Assembly (NCBI GenBank): GCA_048213135.1
Contig: PS015141.1
Location: forward strand, 1-45,495
Origin: Reclinomonas americana ATCC 50394
Taxonomy: Eukaryota; Jakobida; Jakobea; Jakobida
Reading direction: 5' to 3'
DNA: 45,495 nt
Of this stretch, positions 9,999-21,800 are shown one piece after another (position 1 is the stretch's first letter; the number at the start of each line of letters is the position of its first letter). The position numbers and the translations under genes are program-made. Under the pieces are notes generated by a model that searched no databases, had not been told where the DNA came from, and saw only the letters and a program-made list of their open reading frames with translations.

Positions 9999-12900
9999 CT
10001 ACTCGCCACCCCCACTGATATTCGCGTCCGCGTCAACGTCGACACTGGACGGTGCATCACGCATTTTCTCCAGCTGCTGGAAGTAAAGCAGGCGCTCCCG
10101 CCGCGACTTGAGGTAGTCGGGGTTGGTTTGCTTCAGCACCTTGGAGGCCGAGGCCGCCACGTCGGCGACGGCCACCGACGACCGCGGTGAGCTGGGATCG
10201 CCCGCGGCCGCCGTCGGTAGTGGAATGGGGGCGGGTCGTGGTGGGAGCGGCACTGGCTGCAGGGCGGGGGCGTCCTGCTGGTCGCTGAGTGCCGCCGGAT
10301 TGGTGCTGCGGTACATGTCGTCGGTGTTGATGGGCCTCGCACGCGGCAGGGGCACCGAGGTCGGCGGTCCACCCAACGACAACGATGACGACGAGGCAGG
10401 AATGGGCACGGGCAAGACGGCCACGGCCACCGGCACGCCGCCACTGGATCGTGGTGGTGGTGAGCTGGCATTCTGCGCGGGTTGCGGTCGCTTGCCGTAG
10501 CCGAGTGCGGCGGGCTCGCGACGAGCACCAGTGCTCTGCGGCGGCGGGGTCACGCGCTGCTGCCGGGCCGACTGCCGGTTCGGTTGTGGCGGCACCTGCA
10601 GCGGAGGAGTCTCTGGCCGCTTGGCAGGCTTGGGTGGTGTGTGCTGCCGTGGTGGCGCAATCGGCGACGAAATGGCGGCGGCGTACATGTTGACGAGGTC
10701 GTCGGTGCGCACCGGCGTCATCGGCACCACTGGCGCCGACGGAAGTGCAGCCTGGGCGGCAGGTGGCGCGGCTGCCGCAGGAGCAGCAGCAGCTGCCGCT
10801 GGAGGACCGCGCGCCTGTGCCTTGGGGACCTGGCGAATCGCCAAGCTGGGCGGTGCATTGGCGACCTCCACCGTCCTCGGCGGCGCCGACTTGGCCTGAC
10901 GCACAGCCGGTCGCGCGTCCGGTGGTGACAGCTGAATGCGTGCCTCGGGCGCGCGCTGTGCCTGCTGCGAGGGCGGTGGCTGGCGGTCGTCGGCGCCCGT
11001 GTACATGGCCTCCACCACTTGCGAGTGTGGTCGCTCAAAGTCGTCTGGCTCGAGGAATTCGGCTTGCTCTGAGGAGGGGGAAGGGAAGTGAGGAAAAGGG
11101 GAGGAGGGGAGGGAGAGGGAAAGGGGGAGAGAGGGAAAGGGGGAGAGGGAGGGAAAGGGGGCGAGGGAAAGGGGGCGAGGGAAAGGGGGAGAGGGAAAGG
11201 GGAGTGAGGGAAAGAGGTACAAGGGATTAAGAAAAAGGGAGTGAGGGAATAGAGTCGCCACTTCCGTCTCCAATCTTGCTCTCACTTTTTGTCACGCCTC
11301 CCTGCTCTTCCTTCTCTTTCAGAGACGATGATAGTGATGAACAAGAGAGAGTGGATTTTCTGCAAGGGATCGCGTCTCGTGCCTCTGAAAGAATCACAAA
11401 CAAAGAAGCAACAGAGAGGAACGAAATGAAACGACAACAGAGTGAATGTGGAACAAGAGACTGATAGCCACGGAAAGACGGATAGTCGGCGAGCGTGGGA
11501 CAGCATAAAGTGGAGAGAGAGAGAGAGAGCGCGGCAAATAGCCTGCGATAGCGAGATAGACAAACACAGTGCCAGAGAGATAGACACAGAGCCGGAGACA
11601 GAAAAATGCAAGAACCTCACACCAAAGGATGCACAGAGGCAAGACAACAACACACATCTCTCTTGCTCTCTCTCTCCCTCTCTTACTCCAACAACACACC
11701 CTTCATGTCCACGGCAACCTCATCACGCGATCGGTTGCGATCGGGCGATTGATGACGCGGTCGTCGAGCGGCCACAGTTTCCACTCGGTTCGACGAGAGT
11801 GAGTCGGCCGGTCGAGGTGGCGGTGGCGGTGGCTCAGCACCCAGCTGTAAATTCGTGAGACAGAATTCAACACATGCAGCAAACCACGAGAACGCCACTC
11901 ACCCCATCACGTCTCGGCGACACCGACTGCGCGGCGGTGCTCATGGCCGTGGCACGCTCCATGGCCGCCATAACAGCTCGCGGCGGCGAAATGAGAGCGT
12001 GCGGGGTGCGCACGGGCGAGCCGGTGGGGTCGCGGCGCACGGCATCCACGTCGAGTCTGATTTGGTTGACCATGCTCTCCAGCCGCTGCGGTGGCGTGTC
12101 GGGCAAGTGCACGTCGGCGGGTGGAGGTGTTCTACAACAGAAGTGCGTGAGTCTCTACCCGCCACATATTCGACAACAAGTAGCAACAACTGCGCAACTT
12201 TCTTCTCGCCGCCAATCGTCGACGCAATCGCGCCTCCTCTTCGTGATCGTCAGTGTTGTGCCGATGTCGCCGATCGGACTTTCGCCTGTCTCCATCCTGC
12301 GTCGGTCGTTGTTGCTCGTTGCGCTTCGTCGCCTCACTCGCCTCGTCCGTCTCCGTGTCGGTGACAATGACCAGCACGCGCTCGGGCGACTCGGGGGGAT
12401 CGGCAGCCAGGCGACCGAGGCGGCGGCGGGGTGCCGCGGCGGCAGGGACAGGGGAGGGTGACTGTGGGGAGAGGGAGAGGGTGAGGGTGAGGGGAAGGGG
12501 AGGAAAAGGGGAAGGGGAAGGAAAAAGGGGGAGAAGGAAGAGGGAAGGGAGAGTGAAAGGGAAGGGGGAGAGAAAGGGGAGAGTGAAAGGGGGAGAGTGN
12601 NNNNNNNNNNNNNNNNNNNNNNNNNNNNNNNNNNNNNNNNNNNNNNNNNNNNNNNNNNNNNNNNNNNNNNNNNNNNNNNNNNNNNNNNNNNNNNNNNNNN
12701 NNNNNNNNNNNNNNNNNNNNNNNNNNNNNNNNNNNNNNNNNNNNNNNNNNNNNNNNNNNNNNNNNNNNNNNNNNNNNNNNNNNNNNNNNNNNNNNNNNNN
12801 NNNNNNNNNNNNNNNNNNNNNNNNNNNNNNNNNNNNNNNNNNNNNNNNNNNNNNNNNNNNNNNNNNNNNNNNNNNNNNNNNNNNNNNNNNNNNNNNNNNN

Positions 12901-15900
12901 NNNNNNNNNNNNNNNNNNNNNNNNNNNNNNNNNNNNNNNNNNNNNNNNNNNNNNNNNNNNNNNNNNNNNNNNNNNNNNNNNNNNNNNNNNNNNNNNNNNN
13001 NNGGGGAGAGAGAGGGGGAGTGAAAGGGGAGAGAGAGGGGGAGTGAAAGGGGAGAGTGATGGGGGGAGTGAAAGGGGGGAGTGATGGGGGGAGTGAAAGG
13101 GGGAGTGAATGGAGGAGCAAAGAGGACGAAAGAAAAAGTGGGGAAAAAGGGGGAGCGAAAGGCGCGCCGCAAGCAACACGAGCCCCAAATCGAGGAGAAG
13201 CAGGATACAAAAGGTGATCAAAGAGGAGCTCACAAGCAAGGGAATCAGACAGGCGAGCAGCACAGTTCTCTTGTTTTTCACGCACCCTATCACGCGTGAC
13301 ACCCGATTGCAAAATGCGCACGGTGCCAGTGGTGCCCGGGTCGGTGGTGGCCGGTGGAGAGCCTCGTGGCTGCAAGAAGGTGGCGTCTCGCGTGAGTGAA
13401 CAATAAAGACGCGAAGAGCAATTACAGTAGCACGCAACTGGGGACGCGCGTCGACGGAGCGGTGACATGTCAGAGTCCGATGACAGCGGTGGCGGGGAAA
13501 TGTCTTGTTGCTGGATGCCCTTGTTGCGGCGACCGCGAGCACGTCGAGAAGTCTTCCTGTCGCCGGGTGGCGGCGATTCGGAGCTCTCCTGCGGCTGATG
13601 GTGAGTCGCAGAGCAAAAAAAAAAAATCATTCAAAGCCACACACGCGCAACTCGTGACTGCGGAGTGCGGCGACCGCGCCGACGTCCGCCACCCGGTGAC
13701 GGGCGGTACTCGTCACCAGGCTCAGGAGAGGGGAGCGCAAACGGACTGTCAAAGTCGCCGTACGCCGTGCCCTGTGCGTATCGGCGATGGCGGTCGATGC
13801 TGGCCTCGGATCGGGGCGTCGGTGAGCCGCGCCGTGAGGGCGTCTGCACCAGCTCCAGCTCCAGCGACTGCAAATGCGCAATCTCCTTGCGCACTCGCCG
13901 AATCTGTCGCAGGCGCGTGGCTTGCGCCGCCAGCAGGTCCTCGAATTCGGTGGAGCCGCCGGAGAACTCGTCGTCGTCTTCGCCGTCGCCACTCGCCGGC
14001 CGCACGCGAATGCCCGAGGCCATCAGCGACTCGATCTGCGGTGAGGGTAAGGGGATGAGCGGAGAGAGAAAGAAGTGATAAACGAGAACAAGACGCACCT
14101 GCTCGTGCTGGTTGACCAGGTGCTTTTCCTCGGCTTCGAGCTTGCGAAGTCGATCGCGAATGTTGCGCTTCTGGCGCTCAATCTGCGGGAATGGAAGATG
14201 CGAAAGTGAGCGACGAGAGTGGGGGGAGCGAGAGTGGGGGAACGAGAGTGGGGGAGAGAGAGAGAGAGAGAAAGGCGGAGAACGAGAGTGGGGGAGAACG
14301 AGAGTGGGGGAAACGAGAGTGGGGGACACGAGAGTGGGGGAAACGAGAGCGGGGGAAACGAGAGTGGGGGAGAACGACAGTGGGGGAGAACGACAGTGGG
14401 GGAGAACGAGAGTGGGGGAGAACGAGAGTGGGAGGAACTAGAGACGAGAGTGGGGGAAACGAGAGTGCGGTGAACGAGAGTGCGGTGAACGAGAGTGCGG
14501 TGAACGAGAGTGCGGTGAACGAGAGTGGGGAGAGCGAGTGTGGGGGAAACGAGTGTGGGGGAAACGAGAGTGGGGAAACGAGAGTGCGGTGAACGAGAGT
14601 GCGGTGAACGAGAGTGCGGTGAACGAGAGCGCGGAGAACGAGAGTGCGGAGAACGAGAGCGCGGAGAACGACAGTGGCCAAAAGACAGAGAGCAACAAGA
14701 GTGCGAAACCAAAGTCGGAAAAAGAGTGGGAACGTATAAGATCGAAATAAATGAGAATGTGGGAAAGAGTAAAGGAACACCAGTGATTAAAAGACAGGGA
14801 GAAACTAAAGGGGAAAATAAAGAAGGGAAACGTGCATGCCACGGGGGAGAACAAGAGCAGCAGAAAAGAGTGTAAAAAACGAGAAGTTGGGCAGAGTCTC
14901 GATATTTCCCTCCCCCCTCATCCCCTTCCCCCTCTGCCCCTCTCCCCTTTCCTCTCCCCCTTTCCCCCTTTACCCTTCCCCTTCCCCCCATCCCTTCCAC
15001 CCTTCCCCCCATCCCTTCCACCCTTCCCCCCGACATACCTCCTCCTGCGCCCTCCGCCGCTCCTCCTCATCCAACCGATACGAGTCGGCGCGAGCCGCAG
15101 CCGCCGCCAGCACCCTCTGCGCGGCCAACCGACGAGCCGACGGGTGCTGGTCCTGCTCCTCGTCCTCGTCGTCGACCGACAAATCATCGGCGCCGGCCAC
15201 CACCCGCGCATCGTCGCTCGTGGCCTCCACCGGCGCCGCCATGTAGCCCTCAATGAGCACCGCCTCACGCATCATGCGCTGGCGAGCACGCTCATCACGC
15301 GCGGCCTCCGCGTCTCCAAAGAACCACCGAAACGCCATGGAAAACAGCAGCGCAACCATGCCCGGCCCCGGCGACATGTACGTCAGCTCGTTGCGATCTG
15401 AGCATGAGACAGCAACACATAAAAAAACATACTGGATCAGACACACACACACACGCATGGAACAGCACAGCAATGGATCTACATAGCACCGATGCACGCT
15501 ACACAACGCGATGACGGTCGCGCGTGAGATGACGATTCTCTCTCACAATCGCGCGTGAGATATCGGAATATTTCGTCATGACACTCGCTGATGCACACTC
15601 TCTCTCTCTCACTTTCTCAGTCGCTCTTTGTCGCTCTGTGTGTAAGAGTGTGTGCGTGTGCTCGACGCAACTGTCATCCAAAAACAAGACATCGGCCACT
15701 CGCTCCGTCGCGCCTCCCGCCACCTGCGCACGCACAACGCCCGCTCTTCTCCTCCCCCTCTGCTGCTGCGACTGCGACTGCTGCTGCCGCCCACGCCCAC
15801 TGGTCGACATCGACGCCGGCGATCGATGCTCCTCCTCGTCCTCCTCCTCCTCATCATCATCATGGATGCGACGTTGCGGCGGCGGCGGGGAACGATCGCG

Positions 15901-16152
15901 GCGTCCTGTTCCTCCGCCACCGCTGCGGTGTTGCTGACGTCGACTGTCACGCACGGTCTGCGTGACGGCGGTGGCGACCGTGGCCGTGGAGGCGCCAACC
16001 GATCGCCGTCCACTATTCGGCGACGATCGACGAGGCGGCGCCGGCGCAGGTAATAACACGCCTGCGTTTGGTTGATTGGTTAGCGTGTGGGCAATGAGAG
16101 AGCGTGCGCTGCGGTGCTGCAAACCGTCGTCGAGGGCCCGGCGACGCGACAT
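9999..16152 (-). CDS. Large disordered/coiled-coil protein, ~1,082 aa, function unknown
   Basis: Ten exons join in phase: 16152-15672, 15397-15039, 14182-14099, 14035-13652, 13588-13439, 13369-13286, 12461-12199, 12131-11903, 11844-11700, 11068-9999 (stop TAG). The exon 5 start could be 13594. A gap in intron 6 could hide an exon. Residues 1-150 are Arg/Gln/Gly-rich with an Asp/Glu run. At about 161-190 comes the most conserved-looking segment, RNELTYMSPGPG then MVALLFSMAFRWFFGD, a short hydrophobic amphipathic stretch. Charged coiled coils follow at about 245-310 (including ERQKRNIRDRLRKLEAEEKH) and 335-365. The remaining ~700 residues are Pro/Ala/Ser/Arg-rich and probably disordered, with three short [TD]DD..MY-like motifs, and they end with a Lys/Arg-rich helix (NPDYLKSRRERLLYFQQLEK). 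No catalytic domain is visible. Four introns (1, 4, 5, 7) start with GTTGCG. A scaffold role is only inference. Confidence 0.75.
12462..13285 (-). repeat. Intron 6: CT-rich simple repeat around an assembly gap
   Basis: On the plus strand this is GGGGAGAGTGAAA-type sequence on both sides of the gap (N, 12600-13002); on the sense strand it is a long C/T tract leading into the CCCCACAG acceptor of exon 7. The 180 bp next to exon 6 are complex, without an obvious exon. The gap is probably a collapsed tract. Confidence 0.75.
14200..14700 (-). repeat. 15-16 bp minisatellite in intron 2
   Basis: On the plus strand the unit is GAGTGGGGGAAACGA (15-16 bp), repeated about 16 times, and then GAGTGCGGTGAACGA, repeated about eight times in two blocks. 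It lies directly upstream of the acceptor of exon 3 on the sense strand, where it reads as C/T-rich. Long frames in both directions across it are repeat translations. Confidence 0.9.
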
Positions 16153-16390
16153 GTCCGATCTACGTTCTCGTTGCACCAACACACGCGCAAAGTCTTCGGA
16201 CGATTTTTTTGCTTCCTCGCTCGCGCTGTGTGAAATACGTTCGCTTGCGCACTCGGCTTGTGCGCTCACACTGTGTCGCTGTGTGTGTGCGTGTGCGTGT
16301 GTTGTGAAGATGGAGGAGTGCAGACGCACGCACGCGAGCAAGAGAGCCGGCCATTCGTCGGAGAAACAGGAAAAAACGCGCCAAAATATT

Positions 16391-18765
16391 TCACTTTTCC
16401 TGTGGTCGTTCTGCTTCTTGCGGCGTCTTTTGTTGTTGGGCTTGGGCTTTGCGGCGCGAGGCGTTGGTGATGCCGGCGACAAAGCCGGTTTTCTCCTTCT
16501 TTTCTTGGTCGATGAGGATGCTGCGCTTGGTGATGTCGGTGCGGCCGAAGCCCATAGTGTCGAGCGGGGCCTTGGCCATCAGGCCGCTAAAAGGGAAAGG
16601 GGTATGAGGGGTATGAGGAGAAGGGGGGAGGGGGGAAGTGGGAAGATGGAAGGGGGATGAGGTAAGAAAGGGGTAAGAGGAAAGGGGGAGGGAAAAGGAA
16701 AGGGAGGATGGAAGGGGGGAGATGGAAGGGGGGAAGGAGGAAGTGGGCAAGGGAGGATGAATTTCAAGGCGAGATGCACAAAGAAACAGGAGATGCATTC
16801 AGGGAGACAACACGTGTTACAATCGGTGCACTCGAGGAGGCAAAACACGAGGCATGAAGAGGCTGAACAAGACGACTGGAAGGGAGGAATGGAAAAGGCA
16901 CGGAGTGATAAAGGTCGAGCAAGACAAGGCGCACAATGCGATGGACATTGATTCATCAAAGACAGGAGGATGAATATCAAGACGAGATGCACAAAGAGAT
17001 GCATGCAGGGAGACAACACGTGTTACAAAGGGTGCACTCGACGAGGCAAGACAGGAGGCATACTGAGGCTGAACAAGACGACGGGCACGGCGGTGGAGGA
17101 TGTGCTCAACGAGGAATGGAAAAGGCACAAGAGTAATAAAGGTCGAGTAAGACAAGGCGCACAATGCGATGGATCACAAGATAATCGGGCAGTGCGTGGA
17201 CGCAGAGTGCAGCAAAGCATGACGAGATGCAGATGGTGAAGAGCGCGATGGATGAACTTAAACACGAAGCACAGCACAGCTGAGAAGACGACAAATTGCG
17301 ATGCGACACTGACTTGGTGAATGGAGAATGGTGCAAGGAGAATAGCAGAGCGTCGTGACTCAAGGCAAGAGGCTCAGCCAGTGATATGAACACAAGAGCA
17401 AAGCGTGATGGAGAATGCATTCGACGAGGTAAGGCATGACGCGCGGACCACGATGTGTGATGCAAAGAGTACAGTGCAACAGAGGACGCACTGCTCTAGA
17501 AAGAGGTGCCGAGCTGTCGAAGAACAGCCCAGGATGAACAAAGCACTGAGGCAAGACGAGGACGACAAGAGCAATGCGTGATGGAGAATGCATTCGATGA
17601 GGGAAGGCATGAAGCGCGGACCACGATGTGTGATGCAAAGAGCACTGCTCTAGCAAGAGAGGTGTCGAGCTGTCGAAGAACAGCCCAGGATGTAACCAGG
17701 GAGTGAGTGGGAGAGAGAGAGAAAAAAGAATGATAGAAAGAAAGAAAGAAAGAGAGAGAGAGAAAGAGCACAGCACCGAAAGCAACGCGAAGAGCACGGC
17801 ATCTCTCTTATCTCCCTCCTTTCCCATTATGCCCTTCTCCTTCCCCGATCCTACTCACCGCTCCATCCGACACTGCAGATACGCCGCATACTGCTCCCGG
17901 CAATGCGAGCTGACATTGTTGTGCGCCTCCAGGCACTCCACCACAGCCTTCATAAAGTTCTTGCACTCGCCCAGGTGATCGAGTGGGAATGAGCCGCGCT
18001 CCGGGGGTTTGGGAGGGCCTGGTGGGGAACGGGAAGGGTGAGGGAAGGGGAAGGGGAAGGGAGAGGGAAGGGGAAGGGAAGGGAGATGGAGAGGGAAGGG
18101 GAGGAGGGAAGGGGAGAGGGAGGGAGGGAGGAGGGAGGGGAAGAGGGAAGGGGAGAGGGAAGGGAGATGGAGAGGGAAGGGGAGAAGGGAGTGGGGGAGT
18201 GGGGGAGTGAGTGCGTGCTGCTGCTGCGTTGCTACCCCTCGCGCTTTTCTTCTCTCTCTCTTTCTCTTTCTCTCTCTCTCTATTTCTTTCTCTCTCTCTC
18301 TCTTTCCTTCCACAAACACGAAAGAACGCGCCTGCACAGAGAGAAAGAGAGAGGGAGAGAGAGAGAGGAAGGAAGTGAGTGTATCTTTCACATTCTCTCA
18401 TCCTCCCTCTCTGTCTTTCACACACACACATTCTCTCTTTCTCTCGCACGATGTCTCTCTATTCTCCCACATACATACAAACGCACAAACGCGAGAGGGG
18501 CAATGCACACAGACAGAGGGAGACAGAGAGTGACAACGAGAGTAATTCTGATGCTTCGTTGCTCCCTCTTTCACACTCTCCTGCACTCCCCCTCTCCCTC
18601 CTTCTCCCACACACACCCCAACACACCTGCACTCAAACGCGACCCATAGTTCATTGTGTGTGTGTGTGTGTTATGTGTGTAAATCGTACACGCCAATTTG
18701 CGAGCAACTTCCCTTGGCGCCAACTCACTGCGTTTCCTTCTTTCAGTTTGCGTCGAGGCACTCAT
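16391..18765 (-). CDS. COX19: Cytochrome c oxidase assembly protein COX19
   Basis: Soluble twin Cx9C protein of the mitochondrial intermembrane space and cytosol, needed for copper delivery to complex IV with COX11. Exon 3 (18018-17859) carries the diagnostic PPERGSFPLDHLGECK, then the first Cx9C (C35 to C45) and the second (C56 to C66), followed by LQCRMER. Exon 4 (16586-16391) continues with GLMAKAPLDTMGFG, as in the family, and ends in a Lys/Gln-rich tail before TGA. The 5' part is a proposal: exon 1 at 18765-18729 (12 codons, donor GTGAGT) and a 12-nt microexon at 18331-18320. Together these give 134 residues and place Arg-Pro before PPERGS, as in fungal COX19. Skipping the microexon also keeps the frame. 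No presequence is needed, because Cx9C proteins use Mia40. Intron 3 is built of duplicated sequence. The start codon is 121 bp from a divergent gene. Confidence 0.9.
16757..17180. repeat. Tandem duplication, unit about 212 bp, in COX19 intron 3
   Basis: Two diverged direct copies lie at about 16757-16965 and 16968-17180. Shared blocks in order are TCAAG-CGAGATGCACAAAGA, CAGGGAGACAACACGTGTTA, GAGGCTGAACAAGACGAC, GGAATGGAAAAGGCAC and CAAGGCGCACAATGCGATGG. Confidence 0.9.
17398..17700. repeat. Second tandem duplication, unit about 170 bp, in COX19 intron 3
   Basis: Two direct copies, about 17398-17560 and 17572-17690, share GATGGAGAATGCATTCGA, GCGGACCACGATGTGTGATG, CTGCTCTAG and CGAGCTGTCGAAGAACAGCC. 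They are not related to the 212-bp unit just upstream. Confidence 0.88.
18019..18720 (-). repeat. COX19 introns 1 and 2, purine/pyrimidine-rich tracts
   Basis: At 18030-18200 the plus strand is GGGAAGGGGA-type sequence, so C/T-rich on the sense strand before the exon 3 acceptor. At 18240-18310 it switches to CT on the plus strand. The proposed 12-nt microexon (18331-18320) lies beside that switch, after CTCTGTGCAG. Confidence 0.7.
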
Positions 18766-18886
18766 TCGCGCACGTCTGCTGCCTTTTTCCTCTCTTCTTC
18801 TCCTTTCTGTGCCACTGGGCGCTCTCTCTGTGGTGGACGACGCAGCCGTGTAGTGCGTGCGTTGGGTCCATTTTGAGACCAGGAGG
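18766..18886. promoter_or_regulatory. Compact bidirectional promoter (COX19 / proline-rich gene)
   Basis: There are only 121 bp between the proposed ATG of COX19 (minus) and the ATG of the plus-strand gene at 18887. No TATA box is visible. There is a T/C-rich block (18785-18810) and a GGTCCATTTTGAGACC near-palindrome at 18865-18880. Both start sites must use this stretch unless upstream 5'-UTR exons exist. Confidence 0.55.
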
Positions 18887-21800
18887 ATGGATTCGTGGCT
18901 CGTGGATGTCTCGCAAGATTCTGCGCATCGAGATGATGGTTTGTTTTGAGAGGGAGTGTGTGTGTGTCTCTGTGCTTGTATGAGAGAGAGAGCGCGCGAG
19001 AGGAGTTGCCAACGCAGAATCACTGATGCAAAGCACTCATTTCAATGAGAACGCACACTACAGAAGTTGTGGTTTTCGCACACTGTCACTCCTGCACTCT
19101 TTTTATGCAGAGGCTATGTAGTGTGTGTTCACTTGCTTGGCGTGTTCTTTGCGTCGGGTGGGCGGGTGGCAACTCGACATGTCCACCCGCGCGAACTGCT
19201 CTTCTTCCGCCGGAGTTGTTTGATTTGCCATCTCCTTTCGCGCTTGCCTCCATGCGTTTCCCGCGCTCCCTTCTTTCCCTCCCTCCCTCTTTGTGTGTCT
19301 CTCCGCCTCGTGTGCTCTCTCACACTTTGAATCTCTTGTTCGTTTTTATTCCTTCTCCCAGCTCCTTGTATGCACGCGCACGTGTGTATCTCTTCATTTA
19401 TCTCGCTGACCATCGGCACTCCCCCTTCCACTCGTGTTTGTTTTTATGGCAATGATTCAATCCACGTTACGCAAACCACCAATTTCACTCACTCTTTTTA
19501 TTTGTTGCACAGATGGCCGCCATCATCATCACCACGGATTCCTGCACGGCGCGCTCGGATTGCATCACCACGACTCGCACAGCGGCATGGTGATGCCGTC
19601 GTCGCCGAGCACGTGTGAGGGACTGGCGTCGTTCTTCCCCTCGTCGCCGACCATGCACGGTGACGGTGGTGCGCCGCCGTCGCTCACCTCGCCCCTCCTG
19701 CTGGCGCGCGGCTCGTCGGCCTTCCAGCCGCCCGTGCTCACACTGCCTCCACCACCACCGCCACCACCGGCGCTACCTGTATCCTCATTACCTCCGCCAC
19801 CACCGCCTCCGCCACCGCCCTCCATGTTCCCCATGTCGGTCATGTCCATGGCGGTGCCGTTCGCGGTGGAGGCACCGCCACCGCCGCCACCAATCATGCC
19901 GCCACCATTTCCGGTGTCCATGGTGTCACCGAGCGGCGGCGTGCCACCGGTGGACTACCTCGATCTGCTGTCGCGCGAGGTGCTGGCGCACCTGCAACAC
20001 GATCCGTCCAACCTTCAGCAGCTGGTGGGTCACGTGGCGCAGCGCTTCGTCGCCGACCCATCCGCCAAGTCCGAGCTGGCCGGCGAGTTGATGCGCTGCA
20101 TGCAGACGGGGAAGCGCGGTCCGCGCAACCCCGCCACCCCTGCCCGCCAGCGAGCCGCACGACGGAGGCCAGCACCGCCGCCACTTCCCCCACCACTGCC
20201 ACCGCCATATCTGTCGTCCGCATTCCTGCCGGAACCGCCACCACTGCCGTCATCGCTTTCCATGGAGCCTCCACCACCACTGCCGCCACCACCACCACCA
20301 TCATCATCGCCCCACGACGACATGCACACGCGGCGGCAGCAGGCACGGGCGACTGAGGACGTCGACTTGAGTCTGATCGAGGCGTCGGTCGTCGTCGCAC
20401 CGGCGCCGGAGCCGTCGCCAGCCGAGCTGGAGCAGGTGCGAGCGGCCGAGGCGAAAGTGGCGTCGCTGCTGGGCACGCGCAACAAGCTGCGGCAGAGTTT
20501 GCGCGAGTGCCTGCGTGACATGCTGCTGGGGAGTGCGCCATCGAGCGGCATGACACTGCACATTTTTCCGTTTGCGGATGAGGATGAGCTGGAGAATATG
20601 GTGCGGCATATGGCGGGGATTCCGGTGCAGGTGCCGCTGCATCGGGTGGAGGGGGCGGTGGGGTTGTTGAAAAAGGTGATGTTGGGGAAGGGGGGGCAGA
20701 GGGGAAGGCGGAAAGGGGAAGGGGGATTAGAGGGGAAGAGGGCTCAGCAGAAAGAGGACTGGAATGCAATAAGATGATTGCGTTTATGCATATAAAGTTA
20801 TGTAGCGGGAGTTTGAATGCTGAATAGAGGAGATAGCGAGTTGAGTTTTCAAGTTGCAGTTGTCGCTGTGAACTCTCAGACTGTTTCTGGAGTAATCATT
20901 CAGCACTCGTGTTCTAAGGTGGCACTGGATGATCGTGTGATGCGGTTAGGTTCTATCATGTTGCAGTTGTCGCAATTGTAACCAGTCCGCAGTGCGTAGA
21001 CAGAGCAGGTAGAGCGTGTGTAGAAAATGCAGCACAGATAACGCAAGATGAATGTGTTGTCAGCTGTCATCGGTTATCGCTGTTGTAATCAGTCAGCAAT
21101 GCGAGTGGCACAAGGAAGGCAAGACGCTGCAGGTTGAGCAAGTGAAGAGGATGCAGTACTGAGAAGGGTAGGCAACTATGAATGTGTTGTCAGCTGTCAT
21201 CCACGTGCAGTTGTCGAAGTTGTAGCCAGTCAGTATTACGTGCGGCACAAGGGAGAAGGTAGTTTGCTTGCACCGTACTCGAGGACTATTGCAGTTGTAG
21301 CACGTCAGCATTGCAACGCAGATGATAGTGTGAAGAGGATGTTGTGTAGAGGAGAGTTTTCGGTGCAGTTGTCGCAGTGGTAGTCAGTCAGCAGTGCGAG
21401 TGGAACAAAGAAGGCAAGACTGTTGAGCGAGTGAGTAGGATCAGTGGTGACAGTGCGCCTGCCACACTCCTCCTTTCCCCTTCATGTCTCACTCATCTGC
21501 TTCTTGGCTGCAGGCCAACGACGTCCTTGGCCTCTTGCGTCGGCAGGCCGCCCGCTCATACGTACCACCACCGGCCGACTGCACCGAGGCGGTGTTGGTC
21601 AAGCACGCACACCAGGCGGCACTCGACATTTGCAGTGCGCTCGGAGCTCCGTGGGGTGCCGTCGGACTGGCGCATGTTGGGCGACCGCTGCAGACATTTG
21701 TGCTGCGCTTCGTTGCGTCGTCACCCACTGGCGATGCTGTGAGTATCCGCACTCATCCCTCTCCCACGAAAATGCAGACCAACATTGCCTTCCAGCGGCA

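Noticed and set aside
10123-11230. Plus-strand Arg/Gly/Ala-rich ORFs opposite the last exon of the 9999-16152 gene
   Set aside because: They are antisense shadows of a GC-rich, Pro/Ala-rich coding exon. They have no splice partners or recognisable domains.
12155-13630. Very long minus-strand frames across 12132-13630
   Set aside because: Most of each frame is N or Pro/Ser/Leu translation of a C/T repeat. Only the short exons at 13588-13439, 13369-13286 and 12461-12199 have splice borders and fit the gene model.
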